51,526 nt of DNA from Streptomyces milbemycinicus (GTDB lineage Bacteria; Actinomycetota; Actinomycetes; Streptomycetales; Streptomycetaceae): contig NZ_MUNE01000036.1 in assembly GCF_002154605.1 (NCBI RefSeq), positions 1-51,526 on the forward strand, given 5' to 3'. A model generated the notes under the pieces. It was not told the origin of the DNA. It saw nothing but the letters and a program-made list of their open reading frames with translations, and made no database searches. Both the position numbers and the translations under genes were made by a program. This document shows positions 34,183 to 41,710 of the stretch, in pieces. The stretch's first letter is position 1; each line of letters begins with the position of its first letter.

Positions 34183-35166
34183 CTACTGCTGCGGGGCCAG
34201 ACCGCGTTGGCGCAGCCATTTCAGCTGCACCGCGGTGTTCCGGCCGAAGCCGCCGCCGTGGTCGGCGAAGGGCCAGACGGTCATGGTCCGGTCCGCCCCC
34301 GCGTAGTGGTTGAAGGCGGCGTAGACGGTGGAGGGCGGGCAGATCGGGTCCATGAGGCCGACGCTGAACAGTGCCGGGGCGGTCGCCCGACGGGCGAAGT
34401 GGACACCGTCGAAGTAGTCGAGTGTGGCGAAGGTCGTCTCGACGCGATGCGGACTGTGCCAGCGCAGATATCTGGTGAGTTCCAGGTACGGGCCCTCCCC
34501 GCTGATCTGCGCCGCCTGGCGGAAGTGGCACAGAAACGGGAGGTCCGGAACCACTGCCGCCACCCGGTCCGGGGCGAGTCCGGCGACCGCGAGAGCCAGG
34601 CCGCCACCCTGGCTGCCGCCCGCCACAACCACCCGCCCGGCATCCAGTCCGGGCAGTTCGACGATCGCGTCCACGGCGCGTACACAGTCCGTCATGAGGC
34701 GGCGATAGTAGTAGTTGTCAGGTGAGTCGACGCCGCGGGTCATGAAGCCTTCGGCCCATTGCGTACCGTCGCCCTCGCCGTGGTCCGGGGTGTCGTGGCC
34801 CTGTCCGCGGCTGTCGACGACGAGTTGGGCGTAACCGGCCGCGGACCACAGCAGGTGGTCGGTGGGCAGCCCGCGGCCGCCGGAGTACCCGATGTAGGTG
34901 ACGACGACCGGCAGCGGCTCCTCGGCGCCGCGCGGGCGCAGCAGCCAGGCGGCCACGGGTTCGCCGTTCCAGCCGGGGAAGCGTACGTCGTCCACCTCGA
35001 CCGTGCTCAGCAGGTGGCGGTCGGTGACCCGCTCAGCCTTCACCGCTCCGCCTCGGGCGCGGGCTTCGGCCAGGGTCCGCTGCCAGAAGGCATCGAAGTC
35101 CTCCGGCACGGACACCTCCGGCCGGTAGGCGAGGAGGTCGTCAGGATTTTGATCAGACAGAGCCAT
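34183..35166 (-). CDS. CE7 acetyl xylan esterase / cephalosporin-C deacetylase family
   Basis: The ATG at 35166 (MALSDQNPDDLLAYRPEVSV) gives 327 residues with no signal peptide, typical of cytoplasmic CE7 enzymes. The catalytic triad is visible: GGSQGG (S185), LMDPICPPS (D273) and FADHGGG (H303). The RGQG motif that follows the first strands (VVDSRGQGHDTPD) is diagnostic of CE7. It removes acetyl groups from imported xylo-oligosaccharides or acetylated xyloglucan fragments. It is divergent from a LacI regulator across 179 bases, which probably controls it. Confidence 0.93.
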   Translation of the reverse strand: MALSDQNPDDLLAYRPEVSVPEDFDAFWQRTLAEARARGGAVKAERVTDRHLLSTVEVDDVRFPGWNGEPVAAWLLRPRGAEEPLPVVVTYIGYSGGRGLPTDHLLWSAAGYAQLVVDSRGQGHDTPDHGEGDGTQWAEGFMTRGVDSPDNYYYRRLMTDCVRAVDAIVELPGLDAGRVVVAGGSQGGGLALAVAGLAPDRVAAVVPDLPFLCHFRQAAQISGEGPYLELTRYLRWHSPHRVETTFATLDYFDGVHFARRATAPALFSVGLMDPICPPSTVYAAFNHYAGADRTMTVWPFADHGGGFGRNTAVQLKWLRQRGLAPQQ

Positions 35167-35345
35167 GGTGGTCCTTGTGACGAGGGGCAGGAAGGGAAGC
35201 AGCGTGGCGGAGCCTCGGGCGCGGGAAGCCGACTCGACGCCGGAGCCGGCGCCGGGGTGCAACGGGCAGGCGAGGCGGGACGCAGGGCTGATCGAAGGTG
35301 TCAGAATGGCGGTTGCAGCAGTCGAGGGGATGGGGAAAGGCGACC

Positions 35346-36395
35346 GTGCCGGACAACCGATCGGGAAGACCTTCGGCGGACGAACACAGGGAGCGTGGCG
35401 CGGGACCCGCGTCGGTGACGATCGCGTACATCGCCGAGTCCGCGGGCGTCTCGATTCCCACCGTGTCGAAAGTGCTCAACGGCAGGTCCGGAGTGTCGGA
35501 CGAGACCCGGGCCCGGGTCGAGCAGCTGATCCATGAGTACGGTTACCGCAAACCTCCCCAGAGCCGGAGCAATCTGGTGGAGCTGGTGTTCCGCGAGCTG
35601 GAGCACATGTGGTCCGTGGAGATCATCCGCGGAGTCGAGCGCGTGGCCCGCAGGAACGGGGTCGGGTTGCTGGTGTCGGAGTTCGGGCTGTCGGACGCGG
35701 ACGGAAGGACCATCGGCGACACGGTGGGGCGGCGACCGCAGGCCGTACTGTCGGTGGCCCAGCTCCTTGAGACGGAGCGGGAGCAACTGACCGCCAAGGG
35801 CATCCCCTTCGTTGTCTTTGACCCGATCGACGAGTTGCCGGACGGAGTGCCGTTCGTGGGAGCGACGAACTGGAGAGGTGGTCAGGCGGCGACCCGGCAT
35901 CTGGTCGAATTGGGGCACCGGCGCATCGCCATGATCAGCGGGCCGGACCACGACTTCTGCCGCGCTCGGCTCTCCGGTTACGTCTCCGCCCTCGCGGAGG
36001 CGGGCCTGCCGACGGACCCCGGTCTGGTGGTGAAGACGCAGCTCTCGCGTGAACACGGGTACGTGGCGGCGCGGGGGCTGCTGTCCCGACCCGATCGTCC
36101 CACCGCCGTGTTCACCGCCAACGACATGCAGGCGCTCGGTGTCTATCAGGCCGCGCGGGAGCTGGGCCTGGGTATCCCGCATGACCTGAGCGTGGTGGGT
36201 TTCGACGACGTGCCGGCCGTGGCCTGGATGGATCCGCCTCTGACCACTGTCCATCAGCCGCTGGCCGAGATGGCGACGGCCGCCACCGAGCTGGCCCTCG
36301 CGCTCGGCCGGGGTGAGGCGGTGCCCCAGGTGGGGCTGGAGATCGTGACCACCCTCACGGTCCGGGAGAGCACGGCTGTGCCGAAGGAGGAGTGA
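35346..36395 (+). CDS. LacI-family regulator, divergent from CE7 esterase
   Basis: The GTG at 35346 follows GGGGAAAGG and is preferred to an upstream in-frame ATG at 35298. The product has 349 residues. The HTH reads VTIAYIAESAGVSIPTVSKV, then LNGRSGVSDETRARVEQLI. The effector domain has FVVFDPIDELPDGVPFVGAT and VFTANDMQALGVYQAARELG, ending VVGFDDVPAVAWMDPPLTTV. The missing LATRxT-type segment is replaced by SRSNLVELVF, as in XylR/BxlR-like regulators of xylan genes. Control of the CE7 gene is inferred from layout. I found no convincing operator palindrome in the shared 179 bases. Confidence 0.88.
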   Translation: MPDNRSGRPSADEHRERGAGPASVTIAYIAESAGVSIPTVSKVLNGRSGVSDETRARVEQLIHEYGYRKPPQSRSNLVELVFRELEHMWSVEIIRGVERVARRNGVGLLVSEFGLSDADGRTIGDTVGRRPQAVLSVAQLLETEREQLTAKGIPFVVFDPIDELPDGVPFVGATNWRGGQAATRHLVELGHRRIAMISGPDHDFCRARLSGYVSALAEAGLPTDPGLVVKTQLSREHGYVAARGLLSRPDRPTAVFTANDMQALGVYQAARELGLGIPHDLSVVGFDDVPAVAWMDPPLTTVHQPLAEMATAATELALALGRGEAVPQVGLEIVTTLTVRESTAVPKEE

Positions 36396-36419
36396 GCCCG
36401 AGGGGAACGACCGCTGTGT

Positions 36420-36449
36420 CCTGGCCGCCCGGGGGAGCGGGCGGCCAGG
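36420..36449. terminator. Bidirectional terminator between LacI and GH5
   Basis: A perfect 12-bp stem (CCTGGCCGCCCG and its complement) with loop GGGGAG separates the convergent LacI and GH5 genes. Confidence 0.8.
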
Positions 36450-36466
36450 GAGCGAGGAGGGGTCGG

Positions 36467-38221
36467 TCAGGAGGCCGTGCCGGTGACCGAGGGTCCGGAC
36501 TTGGTGACGTGGTAGGTGACGGTGGCTCCGCTGTAGAAGTGGAAGGTCAGCGTCACCGGCTCGGTGTCGCGGAGTGCGTTCAGGAATTCGGGGGTCAGGA
36601 TGATCTTGCCGCCCGAGTAGTCCGGTGAGAAGGCCTTGTTGAACTCCTGGTACGGAGTCCAGCTGGTCTGGCCGGCGTTGCTGCCGTCGGCGTACGTGGC
36701 GTGCATGGTCGCCAGTACGTCACCCCGGTACTGCGTGGGGATGGTGAACGAGCTCGTCGTCCCGGTGGCGTCCGTCAGGACCGGCGTGTCGTGGGTGACC
36801 ACGTCGATCTGCCACGGCAGCCCGCGGGAGAACCGCGCTCGGAGCGTTGCGTTGACCCCGTAGGCACGATCGCCGGCGAGCCGGGTCAGGGCCTTGGCCG
36901 TGAGGGCGAGCCGGTTTCCGGAGACGGTGTAGTCGCGTCCCGCGACCAGCTTGGTGCGGCCGTGCCACAGGCCGCGGAAGCTGGTGCCGTTCCGGTTCAG
37001 GGTGAGCGACTGGGCGGTGATGGGGCTGGACTTCGGCAGGAAGATCTTGTCGAAGGAGGTGGTTCCCGAGCGGGTGGTCCAGCTGGACTTGATCCAGGCG
37101 AACAGGGCGGGGTCCCGCCATTGCAGGGTGTCGCGGTTCAGGTAGGCGAAGGGGTCCCACAGCGCCGTGGTGACGTCGGCGACACGCGCCTTGTATCCGA
37201 GGTGTTCGAAGTACTTCAGCGCCTCGCCGCGCTCGACGCGGTCCGGATGGTTGTGGTCCGGCCAGCTGAGCAGGCCGTACTCGCCGAGGTAGACGGGGAT
37301 GCCCTTGGCGACGAACGTGTCGTGCATACGGGCGAAGGCGTCGTCGAGGTCCTTCTGGGCGTTGTCGTCGTAGTGGGTGCCGCCCGCGATGTTCACGCTG
37401 AACGGGTACCAGCTGTAGTAGTGCACGGTGGCGATGAGGTTGCTGTCGTGCAGTGCGCCGATGGTGGTGGACAGGTCGTCCATGAGGGTCTGGGAGGGCG
37501 TGCAGCCCACCGTGGGCAGGACGAGCAGACGGTCGGTGTTCCCGCCGCCGGAGGAGCGGACGACCTTGTGGAAGGAGGTGTTGAGCTCGTTCAGGAGCTG
37601 GGTCTTCTGGGTGTCCGTGGCGTTGTCGAAGACCGGTTCGTTGACGCTCTCGAAGAGCAGTGCGCGCGGCGCGTCCCGGAATCTCTCGGCTATCTGGGTC
37701 CACAGGGAGTTGAAGCGGGCCAGTACCTCGTCATGGTCGGTGGACATCTTCGAGATCCACTGCCATGAGTCGTGGTGGATGTTGATCACGACGTACAGGC
37801 CCTCGGCGAGCGCCCAGTCGACAACCTGCTCGACGCGGTTCATGTACGCGGCGTCGATGGCGTAGGGGGCGGTGGCCGAGTGGTGGTCGGTCCAGGTCAC
37901 CGGGATGCGGACGCTGCGGAAGCCCTGCGCGCGGATGGTGGCGAGCAGCTTTCTGGTGGTCAGCGGGTTGCCCCAGGACGTCTCGTCGGGAATGGCGTCC
38001 AGGGTGTTGCCCAGGTTCCAGCTGGGCTGCATCGCCGCGACGGCGTCCATGGCGGAAGCCGGGACCCTGACCGCCGACGGTGACGCTTCCCTCGTGCCGT
38101 TGGGCGAGGCCAGTGCCGTGCCGCCGGTCAGCCCCAGCATGACGACCAGCGTCAGCAGCAGGGCCGCCAGGCGTCCCGGGCCCCGACTGCGGTAGTGCGC
38201 GGGGTGCCGTATGTCCTTCAT
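36467..38221 (-). CDS. Secreted GH5 (subfamily 4-like) endoglucanase with X2 and CBM46-like modules
   Basis: The ATG at 38221, preceded by GAAGGACG, opens 584 residues with a Sec leader (RLAALLLTLVVMLGLTGGTA). The GH5 barrel has WNLGNTLDA, INIHHDSW, the acid/base in FESVNEP (E195) and the nucleophile in VYLGEYG (E314). After about residue 390 an Ig-like X2 module follows (DKIFLPKSSPITAQSLTLNR). The C-terminal module (TFHFYSGATVTYHVTKSG, FSPDYSGGKI) matches CBM46. The GH5_4-X2-CBM46 order is that of Bacillus BhCel5B, which acts on xyloglucan and beta-glucan. The start lies 43 bases beyond the stop of the LacI gene upstream, so the two form an operon. Confidence 0.9.
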   Translation of the reverse strand: MKDIRHPAHYRSRGPGRLAALLLTLVVMLGLTGGTALASPNGTREASPSAVRVPASAMDAVAAMQPSWNLGNTLDAIPDETSWGNPLTTRKLLATIRAQGFRSVRIPVTWTDHHSATAPYAIDAAYMNRVEQVVDWALAEGLYVVINIHHDSWQWISKMSTDHDEVLARFNSLWTQIAERFRDAPRALLFESVNEPVFDNATDTQKTQLLNELNTSFHKVVRSSGGGNTDRLLVLPTVGCTPSQTLMDDLSTTIGALHDSNLIATVHYYSWYPFSVNIAGGTHYDDNAQKDLDDAFARMHDTFVAKGIPVYLGEYGLLSWPDHNHPDRVERGEALKYFEHLGYKARVADVTTALWDPFAYLNRDTLQWRDPALFAWIKSSWTTRSGTTSFDKIFLPKSSPITAQSLTLNRNGTSFRGLWHGRTKLVAGRDYTVSGNRLALTAKALTRLAGDRAYGVNATLRARFSRGLPWQIDVVTHDTPVLTDATGTTSSFTIPTQYRGDVLATMHATYADGSNAGQTSWTPYQEFNKAFSPDYSGGKIILTPEFLNALRDTEPVTLTFHFYSGATVTYHVTKSGPSVTGTAS

Positions 38222-38264
38222 ACGTCGTCCTTCTCGGTCGGTCGGGCCTTGATGCGCACTGCTG

Positions 38265-39305
38265 TCATGACGGCTCTTTGGGCGGAGAGGGTTGGCCATT
38301 AGTGCTCTGGCGGACGGTCAGAGTCGGCTGCAGAAGGACCCGTTCGTCTGTCGGCGGCTCGCCCCGCTGTGCGGCGGTCAGCCGCCGGATCATCTGGCCG
38401 ACCGCCACGCGGCCCAGTTCCTGTCCGGGGCCGGACACGGTGGTGAGGGCGGGTGTGTGCTGCTCGGCCAGCTGCTCCGGGCAGAGGGCGACCACCGAGG
38501 TGTCCTCGGGAACGGACCGTCCAGCGGCCTTCAGCAGGCCTAGCAGCGGGCCGATCGCCGCCTCGTTCTGCACCACGAAGCCCGTGGTGCCGGGTCGGTC
38601 GGCGAGGATCCGGGTCAGGGTCCAGGCGGTGGATTCGTACGTGCCCTCGCAGGGCCGGTGCAGGAAGCGCACCCTCCGCTGCTCCGCCCGTTCGCGGAAT
38701 CCGGCGAGGGTTCGTTCGGCGTATCCGGCGTGCCGCTTGTAGACGCCGGAGCCGTAGCCGATGAAGCCCACGTCCCGGTGACCGAGGTCCGCCAGGTGGT
38801 CCGCGCACAGGGCGCCGGCGGCGGTGAAGTCGTGGTCGACGCAGGACAGTTGGTGCGGGTCGTCCGGTAGGCCGATCAGCACGGCCTGCGTGCCCCGGGC
38901 GCGCAGCGCGGGGATGCGGGGGTCGCCCAGTTCGACGTCCATGAGGATCACGCCGTCGGCCAGCCCGCTCGCCGCGACGCGCCGCACGCCCTCGGGGCCC
39001 TCCTCGTCGGTGACGAGCAGGACGTCGTACCCGTGCCGCCGTGCCTCGGTCGTGACCGAGATGGCGATCTCCATCATGACCGGGACGTACATGTCCGTCC
39101 GCAGCGGCATCACCAGCGCGATGATGCGCGAGCGGCGGCCGGCCAGCGTCCTGGCTCCGGCGTTGGGGTGGAAGCCGAGTTCCGCCACGGAGCGCAGGAC
39201 ACGGCCGCGGGTCGTCTCGGAGATCTGGTGGGAGCCGTTCAGGACGTAGCTGACCGTGCTGGGCGAGACACCCGCGTGTCTCGCCACGTCGGCGATGGTC
39301 ACCAT
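38265..39305 (-). CDS. LacI-family regulator, candidate master regulator of the xyloglucan genes
   Basis: The ATG at 39305 (MVTIADVARHAGVSPSTVSY) gives 346 residues. The HTH and hinge (VLNGSHQISETTRGRVLRSV, HPNAGARTLAGRRS) are standard LacI. The effector half has RSRIIALVMPLRTDMYVPVM, MDVELGDPRIPALRARGTQA and the C-terminal VGQMIRRLTAAQRGE. It is followed by the GH5 gene after 43 bases. A TCGAAGCGCTTCAC box lies 106-119 bases before its start and a related box fronts the divergent CE2 gene. Perfect copies front GH3 and the ABC operon 20 kb away. The inference that this protein binds these boxes rests on the shared palindrome and on its position. Confidence 0.9.
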   Translation of the reverse strand: MVTIADVARHAGVSPSTVSYVLNGSHQISETTRGRVLRSVAELGFHPNAGARTLAGRRSRIIALVMPLRTDMYVPVMMEIAISVTTEARRHGYDVLLVTDEEGPEGVRRVAASGLADGVILMDVELGDPRIPALRARGTQAVLIGLPDDPHQLSCVDHDFTAAGALCADHLADLGHRDVGFIGYGSGVYKRHAGYAERTLAGFRERAEQRRVRFLHRPCEGTYESTAWTLTRILADRPGTTGFVVQNEAAIGPLLGLLKAAGRSVPEDTSVVALCPEQLAEQHTPALTTVSGPGQELGRVAVGQMIRRLTAAQRGEPPTDERVLLQPTLTVRQSTNGQPSPPKEPS

Positions 39306-39410
39306 GATGGTGTGCCGGCGTCCTTGAACCCGGGATCGGTGCCTGTCTTCTGCTGTCCGCCATCGCGGTTCAACGCGTGCGTCATGGTCGGGGCCCTTCC
39401 CCTGGAGCTG

Positions 39411-39424
39411 TCGAAGCGCTTCAC
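39411..39424. promoter_or_regulatory. LacI-type operator TCGAAGCGCTTCAC
   Basis: This matches 13 of 14 bases of the palindrome TCGAAGCGCTTCGA found twice at 19595-19789. It lies upstream of the LacI-GH5 operon, consistent with autoregulation. Confidence 0.7.
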
Positions 39425-39529
39425 TTGGCACTGGAAGTTAGCGGGCTTGTTTCGTACGAAACAAGAGCTCAAGTGGAAAGAAAGTTTCTCTTTCCGGTCC
39501 ATTGACAGCCCGTGCGAGCACTGGCAGCG

Positions 39530-39543
39530 TCGATGCGCTTCGA
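39530..39543. promoter_or_regulatory. LacI-type operator TCGATGCGCTTCGA
   Basis: This matches 13 of 14 bases of the shared palindrome and lies 53-66 bases before the CE2 start at 39596. Confidence 0.65.
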
Positions 39544-39595
39544 CAAACTCACGCTCAAGCCGTCATCCATATTCGCCTGCAGAGGGATCTGATTC

Positions 39596-41338
39596 GTGGC
39601 CACTCCGTTCCCTTCCGCTGCCGTCCGGCTGCCGTTCCGTGATCCGGCCCCGCGACGCCGACACAGGCTGCTACCTCGGTCTCAAGGACGACGCCTCGCT
39701 CGTCGTGGACCGGACAGTGCTCAAGAGCTGGTTCATCAACGAAACTTTCCAGCCCGGCGTAGCGAGGACGGCCGGGGCCGTCCGCCCGGGACACCCATCG
39801 GGCGGACGACGGCTCTGACGCGAACGACGGTGCTCACCGTGGTGACCGCCCTTTGGGTGGCGCTCCTGGCCGGATTGGGCGCCGCCGCGACGGCACGGGC
39901 GGCCACCGTGGATCCGAACGCGTGGTACGTGCTGGTCAACCGTGGCAGCGGCGAGGCGCTCGACGTGTCGGGTGCGAGCACCTCCGACGGGGCGAGCCTC
40001 TCGCAGTGGACCCGCACCGACAGCGCCAACCAGCGGTTCCAGTTCGTCGACTCGGGCAACGGCTACTACCGGCTGAAGGCGCAGCACTCCGGCAAGGTGC
40101 TGGACGTCCTGAACTACTCCACCGCCGACCACGCGGATATCGTGCAGTGGAGCGACGCGGGCGGCACCAACCAGCAGTTCCGGCTGGCCGACTCGCCGGA
40201 TGGTTACGTCCGGCTGATCAACCGCAACAGCGGCAAGGCCGTCGAGGTCGACAACGCCTCCACCGCTGACGGCGCCAAGGTCGTGCAGTTCACTGACTGG
40301 GGCGGGGCCAACCAGCAGTGGCAACTGGTCCCCACGACGGGAGTGCTGGCTCAGGTGCACACCGCCGGGCGGGTGAAGGACGCCGGAAACACGGTGCAGT
40401 ACAGCTGGCCCGGCGTGTACTTCGAGGGCACCGTCAGGGGCACCGGCGTGGGCATCGTGCTCAACGATTCGGCCGCCGACTACGACGTCCAGGTCGACGG
40501 AGCCACCGTCGCCACGCTCGTCACGCCCGGCCGGACCACGCACTGGATCAACGGTCTGCAGGACCGCGCGCACACCGTCCGGCTCGTCAAGCGCAACGAC
40601 AGCCCAGGGGACACCAGCACGTTCGGAGGCTTCGTCGCCGCGCCGGGCGGTGCCGTGCTGAGCAAACCGGCGGCCCGCAACCGCCAGATCGAGTTCATCG
40701 GGGATTCCCTCACGGTGGGCTACGGCAACCTCTCGACCTCGCGCGACTGCACCTGGGACCGGGTCAGGCGGACCACCAACGCCGACGTGAGCTACGGCGC
40801 CCTGACCGCCCGGCAACTGAACGCCGACTACCAGATCAACGGCTATTCGGGCCTCGGCATGGTGCGCAACTACAACGGAGGCTCTCCGGACGTCACCTAC
40901 CGGACCTTCTACGACCGTGCCCTGTTGAACGTGTCCGGCGACGTCTGGCAGAACCCGGGCACCTGGCGCCCTCAGCTCGTGGTGGTCAACCTTGGCACCA
41001 ACGACTTCTCGACCGCCATCAACCCTGGTGAGCCGTGGACGCCCGACAGCCTGGCGGCCGCCTACCGCACCGCCTACGGCGACTTCCTCCAGAAGCTGCG
41101 GACGCGCTACGGGGCCACGACCACCATCGTGGCGGTCGGCACCGGCCAGTTCGCCGGCCATGTCCAGCAGGTGGTCAAGGCACGCAACGACGCAGGTGAC
41201 AGCCGGGTACGCTACTGGTTCCTCGACGACTCAGGGCTGGACTTCCTGGGCTGCGACTGGCACTACTCGGCGCACGACGACCGACTCATCTCCGACCGGC
41301 TCACGTCGTTCATCGCCGGTCTGTCGATGGGCTGGTGA
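39596..41338 (+). CDS. Secreted CE2 acetyl xylan esterase with N-terminal CBM13/ricin lectin domain
   Basis: The open frame begins with a GTG at 39596 but its first 75 residues are Arg/Pro-rich and unlike a leader. A Sec leader follows (TVLTVVTALWVALLAGLGAA, then ATARAATV), so translation may really start near 39828 (GTG) or the 5' end is rearranged. Residues about 105-250 are three ricin-type repeats (SGEALDVSGASTSDGASLSQ, HSGKVLDVLNYSTADHADIV). A jelly-roll then precedes the SGNH hydrolase: FIGDSLTVGYG (Ser), LGTNDFS, and the late DWHYSAHDD (His). The two-part beta-sandwich plus SGNH fold is the CE2 architecture, which removes acetyl groups from xylans and related glycans. Its operator links it to the xyloglucan regulon. 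Confidence 0.85.
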   Translation: MATPFPSAAVRLPFRDPAPRRRHRLLPRSQGRRLARRGPDSAQELVHQRNFPARRSEDGRGRPPGTPIGRTTALTRTTVLTVVTALWVALLAGLGAAATARAATVDPNAWYVLVNRGSGEALDVSGASTSDGASLSQWTRTDSANQRFQFVDSGNGYYRLKAQHSGKVLDVLNYSTADHADIVQWSDAGGTNQQFRLADSPDGYVRLINRNSGKAVEVDNASTADGAKVVQFTDWGGANQQWQLVPTTGVLAQVHTAGRVKDAGNTVQYSWPGVYFEGTVRGTGVGIVLNDSAADYDVQVDGATVATLVTPGRTTHWINGLQDRAHTVRLVKRNDSPGDTSTFGGFVAAPGGAVLSKPAARNRQIEFIGDSLTVGYGNLSTSRDCTWDRVRRTTNADVSYGALTARQLNADYQINGYSGLGMVRNYNGGSPDVTYRTFYDRALLNVSGDVWQNPGTWRPQLVVVNLGTNDFSTAINPGEPWTPDSLAAAYRTAYGDFLQKLRTRYGATTTIVAVGTGQFAGHVQQVVKARNDAGDSRVRYWFLDDSGLDFLGCDWHYSAHDDRLISDRLTSFIAGLSMGW

Positions 41339-41710
41339 CGGCACCGACCACCCAAGAGCACCACAGACCCGACTACGGGACCTCTCACTCCGGAAGCGGT
41401 GCGGTTGGACCCGACGGTCGAGATCGCCACCCCCGGCCACCGTGCTCGGGCCGCCATGAACTTCTTCATGGCGGCCCTTGCATCGGTGTCGTAGCACGGC
41501 GTTTTCGTGGCGCAGGACGAGGAGTTCGGCCCCCTTCGAGGCGTCCCCGCCCTAGAAGCACCGCGGGAACGCAAGCGCCCGGACTCGCCTCGCCGCCGGT
41601 CTTCACCGCCGCCAGTACGACCTGGTGATGGCCGGTTCCGTGCTCGCCGTCCTGCCGACCGTCGCGGTCTTCGTCCTGTGGCCCCCATACGGACAGAAGT
41701 GGAGAAACAC
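41339..41710. other. Region with terminator, IS scrap and permease scrap
   Basis: No intact gene is here. After the CE2 terminator, the minus strand at 41493-41565 reads DASKGAELLVLRHENAVLR, an N-terminal piece of the same transposase group as at 3809-4780. The plus strand at 41613-41680 then reads QYDLVMAGSVLAVLPTVAVF, the last membrane helix of a MalG-type sugar permease. These are leftovers of an ABC operon and an insertion sequence upstream of the GH42 gene. Confidence 0.55.
41448..41477. terminator. Strong terminator after CE2
   Basis: A perfect 13-bp stem (GGGCCGCCATGAA and its complement) with a CTTC tetraloop lies 110 bases after the CE2 stop. Confidence 0.85.

Larger units (their letters stand above)
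39306..39595. promoter_or_regulatory. Divergent control region of LacI-GH5 and CE2
   Basis: These 290 bases carry one near-perfect box on each side (39411-39424 and 39530-39543). Between them lies an AT-rich segment (39445-39510, with TTTCGTACGAAA, itself a 12-bp palindrome at 39450-39461) that would suit promoters in both directions. Confidence 0.65.
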
